From contig NC_031495.1 of NCBI RefSeq assembly GCF_000237925.1, positions 21,454,163 through 21,518,162 of the forward strand: DNA of 64,000 nt. The letters are read 5' to 3'. The translations under genes and the position numbers were made by a program. This document shows positions 41,172 to 54,369 of this stretch, piece by piece. Numbering within the stretch: position 1 is the stretch's first letter; the number at the start of each line of letters is the position of its first letter. This DNA is from Schistosoma mansoni (Eukaryota; Platyhelminthes; Trematoda; Strigeidida; Schistosomatidae). The notes below the pieces were generated by a model, which had not been told where the DNA came from, ran no database searches, and saw only the letters and a list, made by a program, of their open reading frames with translations.

Positions 41172-44100
41172 ATTTATTTTTATTTATTTATATGAACACA
41201 TATACATAGATACAAGGGGGCGCTAAATGTTATGTCCAAGCGACCGAAATCAACGTTTTAAGATAGTGACACAAATTGCATTGTGGTTGCTGTGTCCAAA
41301 CACGCGATACCAGACCTCTGCATTACTAACATGGTGTAATCACTGGATTCTAACAGTCCTTCAGAGACAATGATGATCAAACACAGAGAGTCGTCTAACA
41401 TCCTCAACTCGGAGAGGCCAGGTTTCACAAGCATAGAGCAAAACTGCTCTCACCGACGCGTTGTAGATCCAACGTTTTACAGCCATTCTAACATCATGAA
41501 GGCGCCAAAGGTGGTTCAGATTGGCATAAGCCGCTCTGGCTTTCACTATACGTGAATTGATCTCATCACCCACGCCACCACCAGCACTTATGCAGCTACC
41601 CAGATAACCGGACTTCTCGACTATTTCTATCTGCTCATTACCTAGGGTGAATGCAGGATCAGGGTCCTGCCAGTCTTTTAAAAGTACTTGGCACTTCGAA
41701 GGTGCAAACACACACCATACCTACGGGCATTAATTACCAACTGATTAAGTGCGGTTCGCATCATTCGCATGCTCAAGGTCGAGAGGTCTTTCTCCAGGCA
41801 ATAGATCCACACCACCACTGCCTAAGTCCATTAGAGCTGTTTCCAGAACGTCATCGATAGTAAAGTTGGAGAGAAATGGTGAGATTGAACAACTCTGCGT
41901 AACCCTACTTCTTAAACGGAACAGTAGAGTGAGGTGATTGTATGCCATCAGTCTGCCTGAGGTGTTAGTATATAGAGCTTTCAAGATGTTAATAAACATC
42001 TCAGGCACACCCTTCTTCAATAGACATTTTCAGAGAACAGTGCTCTCCAACGAATTGAAGGCGGCCCTAGTATCAAGAAACACTAAGACCGTTGGCCTGT
42101 GATAAATATGACGGTGTTCTAATATTTGGTGGAGGGTGAATAATATGATCAATAAATCCTCGACCAGAACGAAAACCAGCCTGCTCCTCGCGAGTCAATC
42201 TTCCTCGGGTTTAGAACAATCTACGAAGTATGACGGAAGTCAATAGTTTTGACGCAATCGGAATTGAGCGTTTCCCTCGACAGTTGCTGCAGAAGCGACG
42301 TGAACCATTTTTAAGGGTAAGGACAACTGTCGACTCACTCCATGATTTTGGAACATTCACAAATTGCCAGACTTTTGTAAACAACTCAGTCATATCCTTA
42401 ACCAGAAATTCACCATCTTTAAGAAGGGCCAGAGGCAAGTCATCTAGGCCAGGTGATTTGTGGCGCTTCAAGATTTGGACTTCCGCCTTGTTAGGTGGAT
42501 CAGTCGTCACCGGTCATGAAGGGCAGAACAGTCTGATTGATGTCGCTGCGGCAGCAGACCAATTGAACTGCTCCTCAAAAAACTGCCCATTGCCCGAGAC
42601 GTCGGTAGATGTTGGTGATTGGCATCCCATCAACTTCGCAGGCTGTTCCCCTCGCACCAGACATCTTGCTTCCAGTGACCCGGCTGAGTTGAAAAAGCTC
42701 CCGACTTGTTAGCACACTTCGACCACCAGACTTCTCACTTCGCAAGCTTTGCACAATTTCATTACGTAATGGTCTTCGTTTATGATCAGACCAGCGGTCA
42801 CCCTCAGTGGACCGACGGGCTTCAATGGGTTGTAAGGAGCCTGAAGAAACCCAGTGCTAATAAACGGGATGTTTCGTGAAGCCGCAAGCGACTTTACTTG
42901 CCATTTTTATGGCGTCATGTAATTGCAACCAACGTTAATCTATACTTTTTGGAGAGATGGTAGCTAGTCTCGAACCTAGCTCAGTTTGATATTTAGTCGC
43001 AACAAAAGCTGCAACCAATTTGCTGACATCGATCGGCTTAAGACGACGAATCTGTTGACCACTGAAACAAGGTAGAGTCAGCGCAGACAAGGGAATGATC
43101 AGAGTTCAGATAGGTACTCCGAAGGGAGTGGCAGTTTTGTATACAACCACGCCAGTGGTAGCTGATCACAATGCGATCAATCTGAGTCCAGGTTTGAGAT
43201 GCAGAATGGGGACGCCAGGTGACACGTCGGTAATGATTGTGCAAGTAGTTGATGCCGGCCAGAAACAGGTCGTAGTCTGCGCACAGTTGGTGTAGATGGT
43301 CACCGTTATTTGGACTAAAAATCAACAAGTCCCCATCGGCCACCTAAACGACTCTCTTCTGTGCCTATATGCCTAACCTGAACTATCAAGTCTCCGACTA
43401 GCGCTACAGTATCTAACAAGTGCACTTTCTGTAGAACTGTTGATTGGTAGTAAAACTCATCCTTGATCGCATCCATGCTGCAATCTGTCGGAGCGTAGAT
43501 GGAGCTGACAAAAAACATCGTTTCTCACACCGACTTCTTTGAACCTTGATGGAACTTTCTAATCTAACAGCACATAACCGACTGTTGAAGGGGATCCAGT
43601 CGATCAGTGCTGCCTCAGCTCCAGTGCTTAGTGCGACACCAACGTCAGCTTAACCAGACGATGCTACAGGGTCTCCGGATAAACACACATAAAACAAGCC
43701 TTTAGAAGCGACTTATGGAGAGCGAATTTGCAGTGCTTCACTAGAGTCTTGAATACGGGTTTCGAGTAGACGACAGACATCGATTTCTAGACTTTCTAAA
43801 GACATTGGCAATCCTATATGCTGTTTAGTCTGCATTAGTGAGTGGACGTTAGAGGTGGTCAGTTTGAATGGTATACGTGGTTTCAGAAGGACTGATTCAG
43901 CATTCTTAGTCGGTGGTAGCATCCAGCTTTCGACCAGTCAGTGACTTGAGGTCTTTTATGTAAGACAGGTTTCCCACCATCGGCAAGCCGCTGGATAGGT
44001 TAAAAAATAAAATACGCAAAGTGACTGTAAGGAGGAATACACGAGTGACGAATATTATCATACTATTGTGAATAAGATTTGTCTGAGTGATCGTTGAAGC

Positions 44101-44420
44101 AAGAGTAATTTTTCCAGTAGTAATTGATTTGTGTGAGGGTTGTGATACTTCCCGGATACCCAGATCGAAGCAGGTAGTTTTGTTAGGGGCCACTCCCTGA
44201 GCCTATGGTCTAGAGATTTAATCCATAGGGCAGTGGAGCAACGTCAGGTGATGCAGTCCTATGGTAGCTGGTGACCAACAATTGGTTCATACGACATTTC
44301 TCCCCTCAGGATCCTGGAGCCCATAAGCACCAGTGGTTTGAAATTAGGGTTTTCTAACTCCCCTAGATGGACTCACCGTGGCCACTAACCCAGTTAAAGC
44401 GTTGAATATTCGCTATTGTG
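41172..44420 (-). mobile_element. Family C RTE-like LINE, nearly full length, dead
   Basis: Minus-strand relative of family B. 5' leader at about 44420-44195, endonuclease from about 43860 (SLEIDVCRLLETRIQDSSEA), SSIYAPTDCSMDAIKDEFY near 43510, TQIDRIVISYHWRGC near 43185. RT from about 42480 (SPGLDDLPLALLKDGE), FLSNFTIDDVLETAL near 41870, YLGSCISAGGG near 41600, the WLGHV region near 41240, and an ATAAATAAATAAAA tail at 41172-41200. The YADD region is damaged and there are many breaks. Confidence 0.8.
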
Positions 44421-45297
44421 TAGGAGACTCGTGCTGCTATATATATGATATGATAGAAGGAATCCTATAGGTTATAATATAATCGTTTATATCTATTTTT
44501 GACAGTTCTAAATTATATTTTACAAAATACACAAGCATCACCTAATGGAATTTTGTGTAATATTTGTATATAAAATTGATCGTGCGATATACACTTATCG
44601 TAACATTCACTGGAATTGTAAGTAGCTTTTTTGGACTCTCCATACTATGAAAACAACAATGATCCTAACATTTTACAGTTCTAAAAGACAAAATGCTAAG
44701 AAAACAATTACAAGACTTAATTTATTTAGAGTGTCTAGCAATCCCGTTTGCTTTAAAAATGATTTCGCGTGTCTTTTTATACTGTACGCGACGTGAATAA
44801 TGATGCAATTAATAACCTAATAGAAATGCTATTACAACGAATCATAAAGGCCCACTCTTTTAACTAAGATGTTCTAAACCGTTCCCAATACATCTCCTTT
44901 GAAAGCTAGTGTAGAGAGAACTATTGAATTTATCCTTCTCAAAAAGCAGATCCTTAGCTGTTAATTAGTTCCACGTGGGTCGTTTTCGTAAAATAAACCA
45001 CGTAGGTCTCAAGTGATAATGCTAGAAGTCTTTTGTGATTATCATGTAGTTTTCACATTGATTTTAGAAACAGCTAATGTAACTGGAGGTTATTAATCTC
45101 GTTCATAATATACTGATATCATGATTTTTTGAATCTCATGGAAAATTACAAACCAGCGAACGAAAAATACACTCGATATCAGTCGACATTGAAGCTTCAG
45201 TTGGTTTTTTGTAAATAGCTATCTCTACATAAGTACTAGTCATGTCTTATTTTGATTCTTGTTAAAAAATAAACACGCTATCATGTTCGGGATAAGT
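44421..45297. other. Unassigned intergenic sequence
   Basis: AT-rich DNA between two LINE fragments. No coding or repeat signal was recognised. Confidence 0.5.
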
Positions 45298-46168
45298 TTT
45301 CCTCCACCTTAATGCAGAATATTGCTTCAGAACTGGTCTGCGTCAACGCCTGAACTAATAATGTAGTGTATTTGAGTGTAGTGGTCACTTCACTTATCTT
45401 GAAAGTCTCATCAGCTATGGGATGTCTGACGAAGTCTTGGAAGGAATCCAGTGAACCCTGTTGACGTTTACTATCTTGTGGCGTAGGTGAGATATCCGTC
45501 TGCCAAATAAAGAATTAGATTACAGTGTAGAAGTTCACTTCATTCTACCTTGTGGCTGTGAAGCATGGCCTTTAGGAACAGAGGGTATCAACAGACTACT
45601 AGCATCCGATCATAGGTGTTGCGAACCATTGTTTGCACATTTTGATAGTATCAGGTCAACAATTCTGAGGTTAGACCCAGAGTACCAAGGAAAGATGTAA
45701 AATCTATTGATGAGCTAGTGAGTTTATACCGACTGAGATGGTCAGGATATATATTACGCATGCTCATCCACCGTTTACCTTGACGGGCGATGATTACTGA
45801 TGTAAGAATAAGTTGGAAGCTAGCAGATGTCAGATTTTGAAGACTGATTGTTAAACTGAACCGTGTAGGTAGATGCAAACTAGCTAGTTGGGGTCCGTGT
45901 GATTCTCGTAAATAAAGGTCAGGAAATTTGAATGATATAACTTGGAACCGTTCACAGTAACCCAGATACATTCATTATCTTCCCTTAGATCCTAAATTCC
46001 CCATAAGTATTATTTTCGTTCCGATAATTTATATTTTCTTCAGTCTTACTACCACTAATACTGTTGCTACTGCGAGATTTGCCCTGACAATGCTATTTCG
46101 CTGTGCTAATGGAGTATGGCAACTTGGACCAATTTACGCTTGTGCCAGATCCTACGCTGCGTTTAACT
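45298..46168 (+). mobile_element. Family B LINE, 3' fragment
   Basis: Matches the C-terminal quarter and 3' UTR of the full-length element: the LLQDW-like region near 45325, YLESLIS near 45400, the RWSGYILRM-like block near 45740, and the GGAGTATGGCAACTTGGACC end near 46110. 5' truncated and frame-broken. It lies about 260 bp beyond the SPT4 stop codon on the opposite strand. Confidence 0.78.
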
Positions 46169-46425
46169 TACTGGGACAATCAAACAAAAGTGCAGGTTTC
46201 TAGAGAAAAGTCAATTTCTAAGCATAGGTTTAATTACTAATAAAATACGGCAGTTATTCAGGAGAATGGTGTATTTTTACAGTTTGATCTTACTTTTTTC
46301 GAGAAAAGAGATTTTGTACATGAAGATAACTAATAGCTTGATTTCATACAAAGGTTTTATCTGATGAAATTCAATAGACAATACTCAATGTCCATGTTGA
46401 TGAATGTACGTAGCAGAGGAAGACA

Positions 46426-46794
46426 CTATTTACCACTTTTGTCTAATGATCGATAAGAAATCCCTTTGCTTCGTAAATAGTGCACTATATCACTAGGAAG
46501 AGATCCGTAAACACTGATTGCATAAACACCTGGCGTAAGTTTATCAATCATCTGCCATCTGGCGACCCAACTGTCGTTTGGTGACATCATAGCGAGTAAA
46601 CCATCAAAGTTGGCAGAAGAACATTCGTATACCTTTTCTCGGTCTCCTTGCATCTTTAGAAAGTCCTCACAGTTTTCGCATCCGTTTAGTTGAAATTGGT
46701 TAAGAGTTTTCACTAGACCACATAATAAGCAGGCTCTTAATTGACGTAGTTCTGATGGGATAACGGAATTAACAGCCATTAAAAGGAAAGCCAC
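46426..46794 (-). CDS. SUPT4H1: Transcription elongation factor SPT4
   Basis: Small zinc-finger subunit of DSIF (Spt4-Spt5), which clamps RNA polymerase II during elongation in the nucleus. The translation follows human SUPT4H1 throughout: LRQLRACLLCGLVKTLNQF, GCENCEDFLKMQGDREKVY, FDGLLAMMSPNDSWVARWQ, PGVYAISVYGSLP, KGISYRSLDK. The four zinc cysteines (C22, C25, C39, C42) are present. The open frame has 122 codons; starting at Met6 (MAVNSVIPSEL, ATG at 46779) gives 117 residues, the length of the human protein, and is the more likely start. One exon, no break. It stands between LINE fragments with no co-directional neighbour. Confidence 0.95.
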   Translation of the reverse strand: MAFLLMAVNSVIPSELRQLRACLLCGLVKTLNQFQLNGCENCEDFLKMQGDREKVYECSSANFDGLLAMMSPNDSWVARWQMIDKLTPGVYAISVYGSLPSDIVHYLRSKGISYRSLDKSGK

Positions 46795-47352
46795 TTGAAA
46801 AGTTCAGTGAGGTTCATCTGTTATGGGAACCAAGTCAAGCCATCAGAATAAAATATAGTTATGCGGGGCGTATTAACTAAGAAAAAACAATGGATTATCA
46901 GAGAATTACCCTAATGGGTAAGTATGAGTTCTGAGAGTAAAGGCCTGATTACACTAAATTGGCACTTACCAATAAGTTGAGTGATTCATTTCAGAAGGAA
47001 TAATATTTTCTACGATCGTACAAGGTTCGCTGATTAAAAATCAAGCAGCGTGAATGCTTTTCAAAAAACAGTCGGGAATGGTTCAGACAATAACCAGCAA
47101 TCATGCCTGAAAACTAATTACCTCTTATGATCTAAGCACAGGTAAGAAATATCGCAACTTGTAGAACTATTGAAATCAGTCACTCATTATCAATCATTCA
47201 TTATCTGTCGAGTTTTCCATATCATGAGACTAGACTATGGAAGTTAGATATATCTGAATGTATAATAAGCAACAAATCAAAACCAGCTGATAAGGTTTAG
47301 CACAGTTAAATTATTAGATGGAATTATGAATATGAGCATATGCTCAAACGTA
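46795..47352. other. 5' flank of SPT4
   Basis: The SPT4 promoter should lie here. No repeat was recognised before the family B LINE that begins at about 47353. Confidence 0.4.
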
Positions 47353-48921
47353 CACCCGACCTTTGCTGCTATTTTAACGTGGTGACCAGGCTTGCGTGTC
47401 GCGATGAACCAATCGAGCTATACTGGCTGGAACAATCGGGAAGCGATAACTGCCCTCATACCTCTAACAGCACTCAAGATCACTGTATTTATATCCAATT
47501 TCCCTCTTCAATTCCTTTTATTCCTCCTACATCGACTTTCAATACTAAACTTCCTCTTCACGTGCCGCTATAGCCAACGATTCTATTGCGCATAACACTG
47601 TCCCAGGTCTACCAAAACCTCGCTCCAAACTACACATTGGAGTCTTCAACGTACGTACCCTATGTCAAACCGGCCAGCAGGCCTTCTGGGCTAAGAACCT
47701 AGAACCTCGTACCATCGATGGATGCTGTGCCTCCAAAACACAAATACAGGATCCCAGTGTGGTCATTCACTTGATCTCACCTCGCCAAAACAGAGAGCCG
47801 ACGATGTAAACCCTCTGTGTATCTGGCGACCTGATGAGTAGTTCTCGTGGACTTGCAGGTGTAGGCACAGCACTTATTACGAGAGCAGAACAAGCACTAT
47901 TAGAGTGCATCCCCGTTAACAGTCGCTTATGTGTTGTTCTGCTAAACGGCTCCGTAAAAACTCGGAAGGATAGGGACACACATCGTTGCCTTTTCGTCGT
48001 TTCTGCCTACTCTCCCACTGACTGCAGTCCGGATCAAGTGGAAGATGACTTTTACAGACAGCTTTTTGACCTTCTTCAAAAAGCTAAACGCTCAGACATA
48101 GTACTCGTAGCAGGTAACTTTAATATTCAAGTACGTAGCTTAAACCGAACAGAGAGACATTTCGATGGGTATTTTAGTATTCCGGCTCAGCGAACAGATA
48201 ATGGTGATGGTCTGTTGCAACTATGCTCAGACAATCGTTGTTCTTAGCAAGCACTAGTTTTAAGCATAAGGAGACATCGTCTAACATGGCGACCACCTGC
48301 ACCAAACCAACGATGGACTCAAATAGACCATATTGCCATCAGTCATCGTTGAAGAGGCTCGATAGAAGATTGTCGCTCTTACTGGAATACATGTTTAGAC
48401 TCCGATCACGCTTTAATACGAGCACGCATCTGTTTGCGCCTCACTGGACACAGAAAAATCACATTAAGACCCATTAGAATTGAACTGAGGGACAAGAAAG
48501 CCAAAAGTAAGTTCTAGGAACAACTGAGTTCACATTTAGGCAGTTCTGTAAACGAGGCTGACCCAGATGCTGCTTGGAAGGAAATGCGAACAGCTGTGGA
48601 AACAGCAGTAACATCTACTAGTTATGTAAACCAAAGGATTATAAAAAACCAATGGATTTCTTCTAATTATAATACACTGATGGATTCTCGTAAACTCATC
48701 CTTTCAAGCTCTGAATGCGATGAAGAGCGAAAGCAAAGTCTACGGAACGATCGTCAGCAGTGGTGGGCAAGAAAAGCAAAAGAAATGGATAAGGCAACAC
48801 CAGACAACTCATTAGACTAATAAAAGAAACCGAGATTAAAAAGTCAAGTGTAAGCGAGACAATCGCCGAAAAAAACAAAACTATTATCCGCTCTCGGCCC
48901 AGACGTCTAGAACAATGGGCC
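47353..48921 (+). mobile_element. Family B LINE, 5' half only, internally deleted
   Basis: Begins with the family B leader (CCCGACCTTTGCTGCTA). It jumps at about 47440 to a point about 425 bp further along the full-length element, then runs through the endonuclease (RGLAGVGTALITRAEQ at 47840, SAYSPTDCSPD, LVAGNFNIQV where GDFN is usual) to the region before the RT. It stops at about 48921 with no RT and no tail. 3' truncation is unusual for a LINE. Confidence 0.82.
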
Positions 48922-49849
48922 ATGTGTGTATGTTCCTACGTATAAACAAATTTCCTTACCGGACTGTGAGGAACGGAAACATAACCGTGTGTTTTAGCGG
49001 AGGTGGCCTACATATTATATGTAAATATAGTATTATATTTCTAAATGACAAATCGTGTTGGACCTAAATGTCGATACGAATGTCTTTTGGAAGTTGAGTA
49101 TTTGTCATGAGAATCAAGCCGTGAAAAGAAATTATAATACCTAGTCCAGAATTGTCCAAGTCAAAGATCAGACTTGTACTGAAAAACCGAAATATTAATG
49201 AACGAACACACGAGACAGCACCGAGTAGACCAGTAATTGAAACAGCCGCTCCTGATTTAAACAATGTCCTAGGTGTCCTTTTCACTGCGAAGTTTATACT
49301 GTTAAATTCAGACTCTTTAAACACGACCTCGAGGAAAGCTTTAGTAGTGGGTTGAACGAAAAGTAGTTTCCTAATATCCTGTGAGTTTGTTTTGTTATTT
49401 TTATAGGATGTAATATACTGGAAAAATCGTTATTACGTATTACTCGAAAAACTTAAAGTTGATTCATTCAAGTGGTTAAAATGGTCGTGGATGGAGTATA
49501 GGAAGCTATCTTCGAACCGCCTTCAGTATCTAGAAGCGCTGGACCAAAATTTTCAGGTTGGAACCTGGGTATATTTGTAGCTGTAAATAATTCACCAGAG
49601 TAAATAGTTTTGTAAGTGTTCGACATTGAATCTAACCTCATTGTTATTAATGAAGACATTTCACCAAATACTTTTGATAACTCATACACATCAGTCCTGA
49701 ATGGGTACGCCGTACTACATAGCTCTTAAAACCGTTAACCAGCATAGACTAGACGCCTGTAGATATATCGTTAGACTTTCAAACAAGTATCCTCGAAACT
49801 CTTCATTTCTAAATTCTCGTTTGACTGACTTGACATACTTCACTCATAC
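48922..49849. other. Unassigned sequence
   Basis: Short open frames on both strands (49152-49355, 49468-49689, 49701-49901) resemble nothing I can name. It may be part of the LTR element that follows. Confidence 0.4.
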
Positions 49850-49965
49850 CTGTGGTATCTTCGGTGGTGATACTGAGATGATCTGGTTCACTAATTCGTA
49901 AACTGTGAGTCCGTTCCTTGTTGGATCATTACACATCATTTTTTAATTTATATTTTTGCAGTTTG
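49850..49965 (+). repeat. Dispersed ~115-bp repeat, copy 2
   Basis: Partner of 11304-11419, ending in TTTTTGCAG. Confidence 0.55.
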
Positions 49966-52300
49966 ATGATCTTGCAGGTGTTTCTACGCCAATCGTTGAT
50001 ATAAACCTGCTTAAACATTATAATTCACTCGTTGACACGCGAAAACTTGGGTTAGTGGTTGGAAATACTAAATTACCGGTTGTTGGTTGTAAATTATCCG
50101 CAGTCACTGCAATACACATAATCGACTGATTTTATCCATAGATTTTTTTGTGTAACCAGCTATGTTGCACACGTCATCATGCCTGCAGGACCACCTGTAT
50201 TTGCAAAAGCTTGACGACTAACTCCCGAAAAGCTGAAGTTGCCTAGAAACCAATTCAACAATCTGAAGGACTTGGGAATCACTCGGCCTTAAAACAGCCC
50301 ATGGACATCTCCCTTACACATGGTTCCCAAGAAGGACAACAATGATTTGTGTACATCCAGTGACTATCGGTGACTGAATGAAGAAACCACCAATTGATCG
50401 TTACATATTGTTGCACATTCTCGATTCGACAGCTACTTTTAAAGGCACAACTATTTTTTCGAAAATCTACCTGGTTAAAGCGTATAATCAATTTTTCATG
50501 ACTGCAGATGACTTCTCAAAACCTCATTCATCACTCCTCATAGTTAAGTAACTTGTCACGAATGCAGCAATGCTCGCTCACCAGGACGCCGAAGCACACA
50601 GCATTGCAGTAGACACATCTTGCCCGGCAACCGGAGGAGTTTTGCAAGAATAGGTAGAAAATAGCCCGTAATCTTTGGCATTCTTGAGACACTTGCAAGA
50701 CAGAGAACCGAGGTGTGGCACTTTCAACAGGGAACGCCTAGCAATGTATTATGTTATATGGCACTTTAAACGCCCTGTGGAAGACCAAGAACTAACCTAA
50801 TTTATCGGCAACATGCCTCTCACCTTCTTTCTAAGCTCATTTTCAGGCAAGTGCTTCGCTTGAGAGTATCAGTAACTGGACCGCGTCTGTTAGTTCACTC
50901 CGGATAAACAGCATGTTTCTAAAGCAAATAACGTATAAGTAACTAGAAACGTTTTCAAGGCATCGACCTTCTTATGCATGAAATGGCATAGGTTCAAACC
51001 ATACAATCGTCAATGCTGAACATGAATTAACTGCGCAAACGCATAGTCAACAATTAACACAAAGAGATGGTCGCCAATGGTGAACTCAGGAAGAAATAAG
51101 TGGATTCATTCAATCGGATGACATGGCTCAGCCTCGCATATGTGGTCGTTCTGTATAATTTGTCTTTACTTACACTGAATATATCATTCTATCTTTAGCT
51201 TAAATGTGTTCCTTACAAACGCCAAACGTTATATCGCTGGTTGTTTCAGTAAGATGAGTCAGTATAGACTACGATGTGACTTCCACGTAGGTTGTTATAA
51301 AATAAGACAGACTTCCCCACATTACACAGGCGTTCTCACCCAAGTGTTCAAGAAGCCGTCAATCTCATCACGGAGCGATTTTTTAGCCTTGTATGAATAA
51401 GGCCATGAGGGATTGGGCACGTTCCTGTGTAAGCTTCCGTAAATCCAAGGCGATTAGGCTCAACAAATGTCCCTTAGGCTCTACCGAAATTCCAGATGGT
51501 CGTTTCGACCATGTTCGTCTGGATTTGGTAGGGCCTTCGCCGTATTTAAATGGATACTCTCACCTCTTAGTGTGCATATGGTTTCACACGATGGCCAGGA
51601 GCATTGTGTATCATGGACGTTACTGCTGTAGAAGAGGCCCGCGCATGTGTTGAACGATGTGTAGCAAACCTTGTCTATCATTACAAACGACGGAAACTGG
51701 TTTGAATCTGGATTTTTCCTTTGTCTGACTATAATATTGGGAATCATACGATTCTAAACGACCACCTACCACCCACAAGTATACGGGATGTCATGGATAG
51801 ATAAAATCTTCACTCTCGGTTGCAAAAGTTTAACAGTGTGCTGACGCTATTCTGCTCGTTTTACTCGGTCTTCACAATGCAGTGGTAGCTGATAATGAAT
51901 ACACGGCAGCGCGGCTCGTTCATGGCATGACACTCCGAATTCCAGGAGAATTTGTGAGTCCTTCATCTTTTTCAATGAATATGGATCTAAACTTTTACAC
52001 GAGCAGGTGTCCTGTTTTCACTCGACCACAGTAAACTGATGTTTCCGTTTAACCGGACTAGCGATGTAGCACATATATTTTTGTACGTCGTGATTCAATG
52101 CAACGGTCTCTCGAACGTCTAAAAGAGGGCCTTTGAAAGTCCTTCGACGTAAACCTAAGTACCATGTCATTGACAAAAACAAAACTAAGGGCAGCATCAG
52201 CATCGAATATCCCTAAGCCGCGTATTCGGGAGACCTTTATAACGTTTGTTTTCCTCCAGTACAATCGAAAGACACAGACCTAACAAATATGAAACCTCAC
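49966..52300 (+). mobile_element. Gypsy LTR retrotransposon pol remnant (fossil)
   Basis: Plus-strand remnant of a Ty3/Gypsy element of the CsRn1/Boudicca type found in flukes. Near 50190-50420 it resembles the start of a Gypsy RT (a GPPVFAKARRLTPEKL block). Near 51390-51640 lies an integrase piece (WARSCVSFRKSK, then GRFDHVRLDLVGPSPYLNGY). The integrase C-terminal region lies near 52060-52240. The order RT then integrase is that of Gypsy. Heavily broken, with more than five breaks and missing blocks. No LTR pair was identified; old. Confidence 0.7.
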
Positions 52301-54309
52301 CCCACAATAAACAACTACGAAAAAACTTCGCTGGTATCTGAGAACCTACCTAAAACGACATGCTCTGGAAGAACTTTAAGGTTTACTGAGCACCCAGGAG
52401 ATTACTGTGCGTGAATGAAGTCAGTAAATACTAAGGAATAATCAGACAGTAACAATCAATCGACCAAGTAAGCACAAACTGGTTGATTTGGTCAGCCGTT
52501 AAGTCAGTGGAGCCTTACGTGGAAGTCGATGTAACCCACAGATCACAAAACTCAGGTTAACAAATGATGCATTATTCAGCAGATTGAATGATAATCATTT
52601 GCAAGCTGTGATACCCATGGTAGTAACTGTGAGTGATAGTGAGCAGATTGTCCAGTATTTTAAAGACAATTTTTGAAAGACTATTACCGTCCAATATAAC
52701 CATAATTTGAAGTATAAAGTTGTCAGACGTAAGTTTTCCCATAGATTTATGGTTTTTAGGCTGTGGGAGTTTCAGCGATGTACTTCCAACCTTGCGAAAT
52801 AGTGGGAAAGTGTTTGTATGTTATGGTGGTGGTGCTAATCAGGGGAATAGTATAGCATTCAGTGCTTAAGAGCAATTTGAAATGCATAAACATTTTCAAG
52901 AATTAGTTTGCCACGGCTCAACATCCAACACTGACAGGGGAAAGCGAAAGTGTTCTGCTTACCGGGTGTCTTTAATTATAGGCTCTTCCAATTGGTTTCA
53001 ACAGGTAACCATGGGCGCGGAGCCTCGACAATGTTTGCTTGGACTAAAGATGTAGTGAGGGTCATGGATCGCCTCAAACTCATCATCACAAACACTAATA
53101 AAAATCCGAAACGTTTTTAATGGATTGTGCTAGGTCCATTATATCTGTTAATGAAGCCACTCACTGTACTGCCCACATTTTTATGTTAATTTCACGTGTG
53201 TAGAGCTATATTTAAGAGGACCCGTCATCCATTATTAAAGCAGCACTTATGACATCCTTTTCGTAAACAATCAGTGGCAAGGCTCCATCAGATTCAACGC
53301 ATAATCAGTATTCATAACAGACATAACACCATTTATTTAAACAAAAACTGGATGAAGCGAAAATGAGCTGCAGCTTTCAACGACGACATTGTTACTTCGC
53401 GTAACATTATAAACAACTGCGATGGAAGTGTACATGGACAATATAAATAGAAGTTTTGTCACAAATTCTTTGTGAAAATGTATGTGGGAGGCATACATGT
53501 GGTAGGGAAAAAGAAGTAGGCACAAGCCATTGGAGTCAGCCTTGAATTGAAGTCACAAACGTAGGTTTATTGTCCCGGAAGGCTTAATGTCTCTCTTAGG
53601 CAAGTTGACTACGTATGCTGGTTTTATAGTCCTTAAACACTATAAAAGAAAAGGCATGATGTACATTTAGAACGGCGTGTCATCATTTGTGTTCCTTGTG
53701 GACGGTAGTCACTGTCTTGTAAGGGATATACACGACGGTAAAAGCACATGCCGTGTACCCCAAGTGTCGAATTCCATGCAAGCACTCATTTACAAGTGCT
53801 TGAGTTTACAGGTAATTTATATCCACCTTCGCTTGATGAAGTGGCTGATTTAGTTTTGAGGCTCTGCAGCAGATGTACTTGGGCTGCCAGTGGAGATTTA
53901 GAATAAAATGTTCCGACTATCCCGTCTCCAGACTATACAGAAAGAAATAGACTGTTATCTTCCCCTTAATAGAATTCATACAATTACCTCACTTTTAGGA
54001 TTGACGACCACCGAGAACACAGTAAGAAGGGTCATAGGTCTGATCGATGAAGTGGTAATCAATAGGCGCCTGTCTTAACATATGAAAGTATATCGGCTTT
54101 GTGCCGAAGTAGTGTAAAAACCTACAGATCTCCGCTGTCCTACTTGAATAATTGCAGTTTGAGTAGTTCGTACGTCCTGGAAAAGTCAAGTTCGATGACA
54201 TTCGTCGTTACGGTATAACTGTTTTTCACATAACAAGTCTACTTATCCTCGTAAAATTAACATTAAAGTGTTTCTGGACGCTGGAATGATCAGTCAAATA
54301 GCTACGAAA
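52301..54309. other. Unassigned sequence
   Basis: About 2 kb with no recognised gene. Small open frames (53337-53525, 53995-54201) lack any family signature. The right part directly abuts the inverted-repeat arm. Confidence 0.45.
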
Positions 54310-54369
54310 ATGAGGAGATAAAAGTTGTTTGTGCTCTGAATCAGCGAAAACCACTGGACCGAAGCTGGA

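Noticed and set aside
41370-42712. Plus-strand frames (41370-41555, 42230-42712)
   Set aside because: Antisense shadows of the family C LINE RT on the minus strand.
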